Positions 53,914-62,934 of a DNA stretch of 64,000 nt are shown in pieces (position 1 is the stretch's first letter; the number at the start of each line of letters is the position of its first letter). Position numbers and translations under genes: made by a program. Under the pieces are notes generated by a model, which worked only from the letters and a program-made list of their open reading frames with translations, did no database searches and had not been told where the DNA came from. Where the stretch lies: assembly GCA_016207515.1 (NCBI GenBank), contig JACQPN010000025.1:124001-188000 (forward strand). Reading direction: 5' to 3'. This DNA is from Euryarchaeota archaeon. Its GTDB lineage: Archaea; Thermoplasmatota; SW-10-69-26; JACQPN01.

Positions 53914-55347
53914 ATGGAAAGCATGAGTGCGACGGCGGCCACGCAAGGCCAGGATTCCCACGCCGAGGCGAGGCAGATAGGCGCCCGGCTTCTCTCGGGC
54001 GGCGCGTGGGCGCTTCTTGGCCGCGCAGTTCTCGCGGTCACCGCCTTGGTCGCAAACGTGATCCTCGCCCGGTTGCTCTCGCCGGCAGAGTTTGGGACCT
54101 ATTTCCTCGCTGTGACCATCGTTTCGGCGGGCGGGATGCTCGCGCAGTTCGGCCTTGGACCGACGCTAATCCGGGTCGTTGCCATCGACGATTCCCAGGA
54201 GTCGCGAAAAGGGGTGCCCTCGACCGTGCTCGCGGCGCTTCTTGCCTCTGCCGGCATCGGAGCGCTTCTTGCGGCCGTCCTTCTCGTGGGCCCCGGCGCC
54301 CGGCTCGCCGAGGACGTGTTTCATTCGGGCCCGCTTGTAGGCGTTTTGGGGTTTGCTGCCGCCTGGATGATCGCTCAAGCCCTCGTGGTCCTCGTTGCCG
54401 AGAGTTTCCGCGGGCTTTCGGACATCCGCATGGCATCGCTTCTCGGGCCCTCACTCGCCTCACTGTTGAACGCCGTCGTACTAGCCGCAGTTTTTGTGTT
54501 AGACGGGCGCGCTTCGCTTGAAGCGGCAGTCTTCGTCGGGGCGGGAGCCGCGGTGGGAAGCCTTCTATTGGGCGGCGGCCTTCTCGCCTTGCGTCTTCGA
54601 AACGTGCCGCTCGGAAACGGTGTCCCGACCGCGCGACTCCTTTCCCTTTCCATGCCGATCCTCGTTGCGAACGGCACCCTCTTCGTGTTGAATTATGCGG
54701 ACGTCGTAATCGTCGGCGCGTATCGGGGCGCCACCGACGTGGGCGTCTACGCGGCGGCGCAAAGGCTTGCGGGCGTTGCGGTAATCCCGTTTCTTATCAT
54801 GGACGCGGTCGTCCCGCCGATGATTGCGAGTCAGCACGCGCGGGGAAACACGGCCGGAGTGGCGCGTATTCTCCGGACGGCTGCGACGCTTGGCGCCGTT
54901 CCCGCGATGGCCGCCCTTTGCCTCTTTGCCGTGGCTGGCGGTCCGATCCTTTCGCTCATTTACGGCGACTTTTACGCCCAAGCCGCCTTGATACTCGTGG
55001 TGCTCGCGGCAGGAGACGCATTGAACGCGTGCGGAGGATCCGCCGGAATGGCCCTCTTGATGACAGGCCGCCAACGGTCTGTGATGTTTATCATGGCGGC
55101 CACCGCCATTCTGGGCGTGGTCGGATCCGTCGCTGGCGTGACGTATTTCGGGACACTGGGCGTCGCCGTCGCCACCAGCCTCGCCGTCGTCTTTCAAAAG
55201 GCGCTGCTCGTCCGGGCGGCGCGTCGCGAGGTAGGTGTCTGGACCCACGCTAGCTTGGATGCAAACGTAATCACTTCAATCAGGGAAATGGGCGCATCGG
55301 CCCGCGCTTTTGCGAGGAAAAAAAGTGAAACAAGTAGCCGTGTCTGA
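53914..55347 (+). CDS. Wzx-type polysaccharide flippase (MOP superfamily)
   Basis: A 477-residue protein with 12-14 hydrophobic segments of the MATE/RfbX type. ILARLLSPAEFGTYFLAVTIV near the start is the classic flippase motif, and NYADVVIVGAYRGATDVGVYAAA is the second-half counterpart. It should flip lipid-linked sugars across the membrane. The frame is open back to 53845; I chose ATG at 53914. The end overlaps the GT2 gene by 23 bases. Confidence 0.88.
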   Translation: MESMSATAATQGQDSHAEARQIGARLLSGGAWALLGRAVLAVTALVANVILARLLSPAEFGTYFLAVTIVSAGGMLAQFGLGPTLIRVVAIDDSQESRKGVPSTVLAALLASAGIGALLAAVLLVGPGARLAEDVFHSGPLVGVLGFAAAWMIAQALVVLVAESFRGLSDIRMASLLGPSLASLLNAVVLAAVFVLDGRASLEAAVFVGAGAAVGSLLLGGGLLALRLRNVPLGNGVPTARLLSLSMPILVANGTLFVLNYADVVIVGAYRGATDVGVYAAAQRLAGVAVIPFLIMDAVVPPMIASQHARGNTAGVARILRTAATLGAVPAMAALCLFAVAGGPILSLIYGDFYAQAALILVVLAAGDALNACGGSAGMALLMTGRQRSVMFIMAATAILGVVGSVAGVTYFGTLGVAVATSLAVVFQKALLVRAARREVGVWTHASLDANVITSIREMGASARAFARKKSETSSRV

Positions 55348-56428
55348 ACAAGCAGTTCGGAAGAGCCTTCCGACGCTCGAGGACTTGCCGCCCCCACCGC
55401 CGGGCCGGACCGGCTGGCCGTGGACGGACGCAGCTCCGCCGCAACCGTCGACCATGCCAGACGGGCGACCATGGCCCCGCATCAGCATCATCACCGCGAG
55501 TTATAACCAGGGGCGGTTCATAGAAGAGACGATACGGTCCGTGCTGTTGCAAGGCTACCCCGACATCGAGTACTTCATCATGGACGGGGCGAGCCGCGAC
55601 AAGACGTCGGAAATCGTCGGCGCTTACGGTCGGTGGATTACCAAGTTCGTGAGTGAACCCGACGATGGGAACGCGTATGCCATCAACAATGGGTGGCGGT
55701 TGTCGACCGGTGAAATCATCGGACTCCAAGCGTCAGACGATCTCTACGAGCCCGGTGCGTTGCATGCGGCAGCACTGAGCCTCGCGTCCCATCCGACCGC
55801 CGCGATGACCTTTGGTCGGTGTGCGGTGATTGACGCAAAAGGTTCACAAACCGGGCTGCTCGTCGGCTCGCCATGGAGCTCCCGCGAATCCCTTCGGACG
55901 ATGGTGAACAATTGCGCTACGCCTTCCGCCTTCATACGGTCTTCCGCGCTTGCCGCGGTGGGGTTCATGGATCCGGGCGCGGGGAAAACAATCGATTGGG
56001 AACTCTGGCTAAGGCTTTCACTCGTCGGAGACATCCAACATGAGTCGGCAGTTTGGGCGCGGTTCCGGTTGCACGACGCCTCTGTGACTGGCCGACAACG
56101 ATCTACGTTCGGCGTCGACAAGTTGCGGATCATCGACCGGCTATTCGCCGATTCGAACACGCCCATGGAATTTCGCGAAGTGGAAAAGGAATCGCGGGCC
56201 AGTGGGAACATGTGGGCGATGGTCGACGCTTACAGGCGCCGCGACTGGGGGGCAACCCTTGAACATCTTCGCAAATCTGTGCAGTACGGCGGAATAAGAT
56301 TCGCACCGCGACTACTTCGCGCAGGAATGCACATGATCATAGGACCCCGGCGAATCTGGCCCCTGCGTCGTGCGTTTCGACGAAACGAAAGAGCGGTTCG
56401 AATACGCGCAGGAAGGAGCGTCCCATGA
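55325..56428 (+). CDS. Family 2 glycosyltransferase
   Basis: A 367-residue protein. After a Pro-rich leader, RISIITASYNQGRFIEETI and QGYPDIEYFIMDGAS are typical GT2 strand motifs, and a D-D pair in LQASDDLYEPG is the metal-binding motif. Later KTIDWELWLRLSLVG supplies the general-base ED/DW-type region. GTG at 55325 has GAGG seven bases before it. It overlaps the upstream flippase and the downstream epimerase (4 bases), so the genes are co-translated. Confidence 0.9.
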   Translation: MKQVAVSEQAVRKSLPTLEDLPPPPPGRTGWPWTDAAPPQPSTMPDGRPWPRISIITASYNQGRFIEETIRSVLLQGYPDIEYFIMDGASRDKTSEIVGAYGRWITKFVSEPDDGNAYAINNGWRLSTGEIIGLQASDDLYEPGALHAAALSLASHPTAAMTFGRCAVIDAKGSQTGLLVGSPWSSRESLRTMVNNCATPSAFIRSSALAAVGFMDPGAGKTIDWELWLRLSLVGDIQHESAVWARFRLHDASVTGRQRSTFGVDKLRIIDRLFADSNTPMEFREVEKESRASGNMWAMVDAYRRRDWGATLEHLRKSVQYGGIRFAPRLLRAGMHMIIGPRRIWPLRRAFRRNERAVRIRAGRSVP

Positions 56429-57405
56429 CGACCATTCTTCTCACCGGGTCCGCCGGTTTTATCGGCTCGCGGACGGCGGAGCTCCTTCTCGATGCAGGCC
56501 ATTCGGTGGTCGGCGTTGACAACCTCAACTCGGCCTACGATGTCCGGCTGAAGGAGTGGCGTCTTTCGCGACTGTCCAGCCGGGAAGGCTTCAGCTTCGT
56601 CCGCGGCGACGTGACAGATCCGACGACTATGAAATCCGTCTTCGCGAAACATCGCTTCGACGCCGTGCTCAACCTGGCCGCCCGGGCCGGTGTCCGTCAA
56701 TCGATCGCTGACCCTCGCCTGTATTGCCAAACGAACGTCGACGGCGCCATCTCGCTCTTCGAGGCATGCCGTCACCATGATGTGAAAAAGATCGTGCAAG
56801 CCTCCACGTCGAGTCTCTACGGCGCGGACACGCCGCGCCCGTTTCGCGAGGACGCGGCCACGTCTCGTCCTTTGTCGCCCTATGCGGCGTCGAAAAAGGC
56901 GGCTGAGACGTTGGCCTTCACGTACCACCATCTCTACGGCTTGGACTTCACAATTCCCCGGTACTTCACCGTCTATGGCCCCGCCGGACGACCCGAGATG
57001 AGTATCTTCCGGTTCGTACGTTGGATCGCCGAGGGCGAACCGCTTCTTCTCCAAGGGACCGGTGCGCAGGAGCGCGATTTCACGTTCGTCGAGGACATAG
57101 CGCGTGGAACGATCGCGGCGATGACGCCGCTCGGTTACGAGATTATCAATCTCGGGAGCGACGCGCCCACGCCGCTTTCCACCGTGATCTCCAAGCTTGA
57201 ACGCCTGATAGGGAAGACGGCCACGTTCGACCGGCAGGCGATGCACCGCGCGGACGTCCAGGCGACGTGGGCCGACATCTCGAAGGCCAAGAAACTCCTT
57301 GACTGGAAACCACAAGTTGACCTGGACACGGGGCTGCGCGCGACCGTCGACTGGTACATGGGGAACAGGGATTTCGCCCAGACACTGAGGATCGACCGAG
57401 AATGA
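56425..57405 (+). CDS. NAD-dependent nucleotide-sugar epimerase
   Basis: A 326-residue short-chain dehydrogenase of the extended type. The NAD motif GSAGFIG is at 8-14, and the catalytic Tyr153 and Lys157 are in YAASKKAAE. The segments NLAARAGVRQSI and ERDFTFVEDIARG match UDP-glucuronate/glucose 4-epimerases. Together with the downstream dehydrogenase it probably makes an acidic sugar. Overlaps both neighbours by 4 bases. Confidence 0.93.
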   Translation: MTTILLTGSAGFIGSRTAELLLDAGHSVVGVDNLNSAYDVRLKEWRLSRLSSREGFSFVRGDVTDPTTMKSVFAKHRFDAVLNLAARAGVRQSIADPRLYCQTNVDGAISLFEACRHHDVKKIVQASTSSLYGADTPRPFREDAATSRPLSPYAASKKAAETLAFTYHHLYGLDFTIPRYFTVYGPAGRPEMSIFRFVRWIAEGEPLLLQGTGAQERDFTFVEDIARGTIAAMTPLGYEIINLGSDAPTPLSTVISKLERLIGKTATFDRQAMHRADVQATWADISKAKKLLDWKPQVDLDTGLRATVDWYMGNRDFAQTLRIDRE

Positions 57406-58703
57406 CGACCGAAGTAACATCTCCGATAGCCGTCGTCGGGCTAGGCTACGTCGGGCTCCCGCTCGCTCTCGCCTTCGGGCGCGAAACGCAGACGATCGGA
57501 TTCGACATCGACGACGCCCGCGTGAAAGAACTTCGAAGTGGGCTCGACCGCAACAAGGAGTCCACGCCCGAGGAAGTGACCGGAGCGAAGGTCGAGTTCA
57601 CTTCGGATGCCGCTCGACTTCGCGACGCGAGATTCATAATCATCGCCGTGCCCACGCCAGTCGACGAAGTGAACCAACCTGACTTTGGGCCACTTTTGGC
57701 GGCGAGCCGGACCGTGGGCGCCAACCTCACGCGCGGACGCATCGTCGCATACGAGTCCACCGTCTATCCCGGCTGCACGGAAGAAAAATGCATCCCGATC
57801 CTGGAAAAGGAATCGGGGCTTAAGGTCGGCAAGGATTTCGGGGTCGGGTATTCGCCGGAACGCATCAACCCGGGCGACCGCGCGCACACTATCGACAAGA
57901 TCGTCAAGATCGTATCCGGAAGCGACCCCGCCACTTTGGATGTGGTGGCGCGCACATACTCGCTCGTCGCGAAGGCCGGCGTTCACCGCGCGCCCGACAT
58001 CAAGACCGCGGAGGCAGCCAAGGTCATTGAGAACATCCAGCGAGACCTCAACATTGCGCTCATGAACGAGCTCTCCGTGCTCTTCCACAAACTTGGCATC
58101 GACACCCGCGAGGTGCTCTCCGCCGCACGGACGAAATGGAATTTCCTCCCGTTCCAGCCCGGTCTCGTGGGCGGGCACTGCATCCCGGTCGATCCGTACT
58201 ACCTTACGTACAAGGCGACGGCCGTGGGCTATCACCCGGAGGTCATAGTCGCGGGTCGTCGGATCAACGATGCCATGGGCCGCCACGTGGCGGCCGAGAC
58301 CGTGCGTCTGATGGTCGCTGCGGGAAAGGCGCCGCGCGGATCCCGTGTACTGGTCTTGGGTCTCGCCTTCAAGGAGAATGTACGTGACACGCGGAACAGC
58401 CGCTCGTTCGATGTCATACGTGAACTACGCCGCCATGGTATGATCATCGCCGCCCACGACCCGATAGTCGATGGCCGCACCGTCACGGACGACGAACTTG
58501 CTCTCATCGCCGACCCCTTCACCGAGCGCGCCAAGTACGACGCGATTGTCGTCGCGGTCCCACACGCCTCGTTCGTTGAGCGCGGGCTCGGGAGATTGAT
58601 TGAACTGCTTTCTGGGGAAGGAAAGGAGCGCGTGTTCGTCGACGTGAAAGGCGTCTACGCCGATGACCCGCTGAAGGGAAGCGTTTCATACTGGAGCCTC
58701 TAA
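57402..58703 (+). CDS. UDP-sugar 6-dehydrogenase (WbpA/TviB-like)
   Basis: A 433-residue nucleotide-sugar dehydrogenase. The NAD motif GLGYVG is at 13-18. The catalytic Cys260 lies in GGHCIPVDPYYL, and the central domain has YSPERINPGDR and KTAEAAKVIENIQRD. It oxidises a UDP-sugar C6 alcohol to a carboxylate, giving a UDP-uronic acid such as UDP-N-acetyl-hexosaminuronate, a typical archaeal glycan sugar. It follows the epimerase with a 4-base overlap. Confidence 0.93.
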   Translation: MTTEVTSPIAVVGLGYVGLPLALAFGRETQTIGFDIDDARVKELRSGLDRNKESTPEEVTGAKVEFTSDAARLRDARFIIIAVPTPVDEVNQPDFGPLLAASRTVGANLTRGRIVAYESTVYPGCTEEKCIPILEKESGLKVGKDFGVGYSPERINPGDRAHTIDKIVKIVSGSDPATLDVVARTYSLVAKAGVHRAPDIKTAEAAKVIENIQRDLNIALMNELSVLFHKLGIDTREVLSAARTKWNFLPFQPGLVGGHCIPVDPYYLTYKATAVGYHPEVIVAGRRINDAMGRHVAAETVRLMVAAGKAPRGSRVLVLGLAFKENVRDTRNSRSFDVIRELRRHGMIIAAHDPIVDGRTVTDDELALIADPFTERAKYDAIVVAVPHASFVERGLGRLIELLSGEGKERVFVDVKGVYADDPLKGSVSYWSL

Positions 58704-58706
58704 ACC

Positions 58707-59558
58707 ATGGTGTCTACAACGAACGAGAAGAGCGCGGAATCACCAACCTTCGTGATACAACCAAGTCGGGGATGGGCGCCGCTGAATCTCAAGGAGCTCT
58801 GGGCCTACCGCGAATTACTGTACTTCCTCACGTGGCGCGACGTGAAGGTTCGCTACAAGCAAACTGCGCTTGGTGCATCTTGGGCAATCATCCAACCTTT
58901 TTTCACGATGGTCGTCTTCAGCGTGGTCTTTGGCCAATTGGCGAAAATGCCATCGGACGGCGTGCCTTACCCGATCTTCGCCTTCTGTGCACTCGTCCCT
59001 TGGCAACTTTTCGCGTTTTCGCTTAACGAGTCGTCGAATAGCCTCGTTGGGAACAGGAACCTATTGACCAAGGTCTACTTTCCGCGGCTCGTGATACCGT
59101 TTTCCGCGATTCTGGCAGGACTCGTCGATTTCCTCATAGCAGGCGTTGTCCTCGTTGGTATGATAATCTACTTCGGAATCGTGCCTGGACCCCAGATCCT
59201 TTTGCTGCCCTTCTTAGTGCTCTTGGCTGTGGTAACCGCCCTCGGAGTCGGGCTGTGGCTGTCCGCACTCAATGTCGAATTCCGAGACGTCCGCTACGCG
59301 GTCCCGTTCCTCGTACAGTTTTGGTTTTTCGCGACACCAATCGCGTACCCGTCGAGCATCTTCCCCGAACCGTTCCGAACGCTCTCCGCCCTTAACCCAA
59401 TGGCTGGCGTTGTGGAGGGCTTCAGATGGGCCCTCCTCAGGACCGAGACCGCGCCGGGACCCTTGATCGCAGTGAGCGCCGCGGCGGCCCTAATCATCTT
59501 TGTGACGGGTGCCTTCTACTTCAAACGCATCGAGCGCCACTTCGCCGACGTCGTATGA
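58707..59558 (+). CDS. ABC-2 polysaccharide export permease (Wzm-like)
   Basis: A 283-residue membrane protein with six hydrophobic segments. YRELLYFLTWRDVKVRYKQT and the conserved GASWAIIQPFFTMVVFSVVFG are the standard start of Wzm/TagG permeases. It starts 4 bases after the dehydrogenase stop. It works with the ATPase gene that follows at 59668, exporting a lipid-linked polysaccharide. Confidence 0.94.
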   Translation: MVSTTNEKSAESPTFVIQPSRGWAPLNLKELWAYRELLYFLTWRDVKVRYKQTALGASWAIIQPFFTMVVFSVVFGQLAKMPSDGVPYPIFAFCALVPWQLFAFSLNESSNSLVGNRNLLTKVYFPRLVIPFSAILAGLVDFLIAGVVLVGMIIYFGIVPGPQILLLPFLVLLAVVTALGVGLWLSALNVEFRDVRYAVPFLVQFWFFATPIAYPSSIFPEPFRTLSALNPMAGVVEGFRWALLRTETAPGPLIAVSAAAALIIFVTGAFYFKRIERHFADVV

Positions 59559-59667
59559 TGCACGCGCGGTGCCTTTGAGGAACCAACTCGCGCAGTATGG
59601 ATCCACTAGTCGGGAGCCGGATCGCGAAGGCGTACGAATGAACGGAATCGTTGGACAGGTATAGAAC

Positions 59668-61044
59668 ATGGCGCAAGACTCGAAACGACAGGATTTGCCC
59701 GGGATAGCCATGAATTCAAGAATTGACCCCCCCGAACCGGGCGAGGCGGTCCCATCTGTGAAGAGCCGCGTCAGCTCAAGCACGCCAAGTCAAGCGGCAA
59801 TCACGGTAGAGGGCCTCGGGAAAACCTACCGCCTCGGCGAACGCGGCCAGCAGCAAACCCTGCGCGAGTACTTGACGGACAAATTTAAGCCACGTGCGCG
59901 CGGCAGAGGCCGACGGGAGACCTTCTGGGCGCTCACAGACGTCTCGTTCGAGATACCGACGGGCCAAGTAGTGGGCATCATCGGCCGCAACGGCGCCGGA
60001 AAAAGCACACTCCTGAAAATCCTTTCCCGCATCACGCAACCAACAACTGGTAGGGCATTCATTCGCGGTCGCGTGGGCTCTTTGCTTGACGTCGGAACCG
60101 GCTTTCATCACGAGTTGACCGGGCGAGAGAACACCTTCTTGAGCGGCGCAATCCTAGGCATGAAACGAGCCGAAATCACTGCCCGATACAACGCCATCAT
60201 GGATTTTGCCGAACTCGAAAAGTTTGCCGACACGCCGGTGAAGTTCTATTCCAGCGGCATGTACCTGCGGCTGGCCTTCGCCGTGGCGGCCCACCTCGAG
60301 CCCGACGTCTTGCTAGTCGATGAGGCGTTGGCCGTTGGCGACTCCGCCTTCCAAAGGAAGTGCCTTGGACGCATGAACGAGGTCGCGGCGACAGGTCGCA
60401 CCGTGTTATTTGTGAGCCATTCGCTCCCATCCATCGTCTCACTTTGTGACCGGACGATCCTCCTTGAACGCGGACGCGTGAAAATGGATGGCGCAACGCG
60501 GGAAGTCGTGGAGAAGTACGTGGCCGAGGGGTTGGCGACCGGAGCCGAGACGACATGGGCGCCCGGAACGGGGCCTGGGTCGGAGTTCGCCGAGATCCGG
60601 GCAGTGCGTATCAAAGACGAGGCGGGCAAGGTGTCTGGCACCCATGACATAGCGAGGCCAGTGACCCTTGAGATGGATTTCTACTGCAAGAAAGATGGAA
60701 CGCGTCTGAACGCCAGCTTCCAAGTCCACAACGCGATGGACTTGCTTCTTTTTGCCACGGCCAATTTCCATGAACCAAACTGGGGTGGCCGCGTCTACTC
60801 CGAAGGGCTCTACAGAACGCAGTGCACGATCCCAGGCCGTTTCTTGGCAGCCGGCCTACACAAGTTGTCTTGCCTATTGATGAAGGATGGAAGGCCGGGG
60901 GCGGGGATGATCGCCAATGTCCTGGCGTTTGAAACAATTGATGACGGGGAAGGAATCGGCGACTATCGGGGCCCCTCATTGGGCGTGGTCCGGCCTGTCC
61001 TCCCCTGGCTTACGCACCCCGATGACGGAGGCGCCAGCGATTAG
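59668..61044 (+). CDS. ABC polysaccharide export ATPase (Wzt-like) with C-terminal binding domain
   Basis: A 458-residue protein. Walker A GRNGAGKST is at 106-114, the signature region is YSSGMYLRLAF (194-204), and Walker B LLVDEALAVGD (215-225). These match the TagH/Wzt ATPase subfamily. Residues 290-440 form a Wzt C-terminal beta domain, which in bacteria recognises the terminal modification of the exported chain. The 110-base gap to the permease is short but not overlapping. Confidence 0.94.
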   Translation: MAQDSKRQDLPGIAMNSRIDPPEPGEAVPSVKSRVSSSTPSQAAITVEGLGKTYRLGERGQQQTLREYLTDKFKPRARGRGRRETFWALTDVSFEIPTGQVVGIIGRNGAGKSTLLKILSRITQPTTGRAFIRGRVGSLLDVGTGFHHELTGRENTFLSGAILGMKRAEITARYNAIMDFAELEKFADTPVKFYSSGMYLRLAFAVAAHLEPDVLLVDEALAVGDSAFQRKCLGRMNEVAATGRTVLFVSHSLPSIVSLCDRTILLERGRVKMDGATREVVEKYVAEGLATGAETTWAPGTGPGSEFAEIRAVRIKDEAGKVSGTHDIARPVTLEMDFYCKKDGTRLNASFQVHNAMDLLLFATANFHEPNWGGRVYSEGLYRTQCTIPGRFLAAGLHKLSCLLMKDGRPGAGMIANVLAFETIDDGEGIGDYRGPSLGVVRPVLPWLTHPDDGGASD

Positions 61045-61348
61045 CATGCCTGCACGGGTCGCGCTTCCGAATTGAGACGCCTTCCATGGTCTGGGCAAAA
61101 TCGTTCGCGCCAGTCTGCATGGCGCGTGAAAGCTAGACTCCTGATTCACGACGGGCCTTCTTGGTGTTCGGCGCTCCGGATTGACGACCCCGCCCCCTGT
61201 TGCGGAAAGGCGCGTTTACAAAGGGTTTCATTCGGCCTTGCCTTGGAACGCCGTTCTCGCAAAGTGCCTCGCCGGAACATGGGCCAAGGGCGTTCGCCAA
61301 CTGTACGACGCCCGTCCGTTGCCTTGCGTCGCCGATGGAGAATGTGAA
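61045..61348. other. Gap before the glycosyltransferase gene
   Basis: No gene is seen in 304 bases. The + strand frame from 61181 is open into the next gene, but its product before 61349 has no family resemblance. From here on, base composition is visibly less GC-rich than upstream. Confidence 0.5.
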
Positions 61349-62647
61349 ATGACGCCCAACCCACATACGATATCAACGGCGATGGCAGGAGAGACCTCGA
61401 TGAGGGAAGTCGGTGACGCCGGACTCGAGCCAGCCTACGTACTGTTAACCGACTCACCACCTCCCCTCGAGAATTCATTCGGTGCGGCCGCAAACCTGTT
61501 CCAACTAGTCCACTCGCCGCCCAATTTTCCTCGGCTCGTCGTGTATGGCGCTCAGCCATGGAAGGAGGACGTCGCGCCAAGAACACCCCATTGGGAAAGC
61601 ATTTTTGTCGATTTATGTTCATCCGACAGGTGGCGACCCTTTCGACGAGTTCTTTACGAGACCGGGATGAACCAACTTCTTTCCCAACCGTCCGCATGTG
61701 CGTTGGGAAAACGTATTAGCGAACTGGGCGACGTTAGATTGCTTATCCACACTGGGTACGGTTTCGAGTTCATGCGGTTCCTGGCAAGATTGCTCCGGGA
61801 AATCCCGAAGCACAGGGCCGCCATTTGGGTAGCTGACGAACCGACGGTCCATGTTGAGCAAGTGTTGAGAGGCGGGAGAAAGAAGAGGTTCAACGCGGCC
61901 TTCAAATTCGTGCTCGCGCGGTGCGACCCTAGGTTCGTGTCGTGTGAACGAATGAGACGCTCCTATGAACAGCGTTACGGCCTCCCGTTCGATGTGATGT
62001 ACAACCCAATTCATGACGAAGCCCTTCGCCGGCACGAGAGTCGCGAGTTCCCGCCCCCCGGGCCCATGGATCGTCCCACGGTCTTCATATCCGGAAACAA
62101 CGGGCACCTCGGCGAAAGCTTCGGCACTTTGGCGCGTGCTTTCGATCTTGTTGAGCGCCAAGTGGGCCGCAGACCTCTTCTAGTGGCGTCCGGGAATGTG
62201 GCCAAAGGGGAGTTTCTTAGGTTTGGGTTCGAAGAGCGGGACATCAGGTTCCTTGGCAGGCTCAGAACCAAGGCAGACGTGATCCGCGCAGGGCAACAAG
62301 CGTCGTGCGCGTTTATTGCAAGCACCTTCGCCGAAACGACCCGACAAAACAATTGCGGGTGCCCATCACGAGCGTCGGATTATCTCGTCGCAGGCGTACC
62401 AATCCTGGCGCACGGTGGACCGGATACTGGCATTGTCGATTACATGGAAGCGAACGATCTTGATTATGTCTGTCAAAGCCTCGCCCCGAAAGATCTGGCC
62501 GCCACGCTTTCCGAGGTCGTGTCACTGGGCCCTGACGACAGAGCCGCGCTGAGGCGGAAGTACCACGGCGTTGCGCGGCGCCAGTTGGCCAGCGTCCAAC
62601 GAGCAAAGTTCCTGGGAATCGACAAAGCAGGGGTCAATGCGAGATGA
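61349..62647 (+). CDS. GT-B-like glycosyltransferase
   Basis: A 432-residue protein. A disordered start is followed by two Rossmann-like halves. The second half has VFISGNNGHLGESF, a sugar-nucleotide-binding-like DIRFLGRLRTKADVI and SRASDYLVAGVPILAHGGPDTG, the E/G-rich loop seen in GT4-like enzymes. It has no signal peptide or membrane helix. ATG at 61349 is preferred; starts further upstream are possible (frame open to 61181). It lies in the glycan locus and should add a sugar to the exported chain. Confidence 0.75.
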   Translation: MTPNPHTISTAMAGETSMREVGDAGLEPAYVLLTDSPPPLENSFGAAANLFQLVHSPPNFPRLVVYGAQPWKEDVAPRTPHWESIFVDLCSSDRWRPFRRVLYETGMNQLLSQPSACALGKRISELGDVRLLIHTGYGFEFMRFLARLLREIPKHRAAIWVADEPTVHVEQVLRGGRKKRFNAAFKFVLARCDPRFVSCERMRRSYEQRYGLPFDVMYNPIHDEALRRHESREFPPPGPMDRPTVFISGNNGHLGESFGTLARAFDLVERQVGRRPLLVASGNVAKGEFLRFGFEERDIRFLGRLRTKADVIRAGQQASCAFIASTFAETTRQNNCGCPSRASDYLVAGVPILAHGGPDTGIVDYMEANDLDYVCQSLAPKDLAATLSEVVSLGPDDRAALRRKYHGVARRQLASVQRAKFLGIDKAGVNAR

Positions 62648-62934
62648 AACGTTCGCGACTCACGGGCGGCCGTGTTCAAGCCATCCTGGGGGACACCACG
62701 GATGCCATGCGGGGCCATGTGGGACAAACGGCACCGAGCCGCGGCGATTCTCCCGCGGCCCGTCGCACAATAACGCGCGCTCCATGGCTAAAGACGGCGG
62801 CAACCTAGCTATCAGGAAAGTCGACGATGCGAGATAATTCGAAGGGATTGCCGACGAAGCCATGCGTATGGACAATCGGGCGCCGACGTTGGGCGAAATG
62901 AGACCGCTTACGGATTCGTCGACGAGTCAAGGGG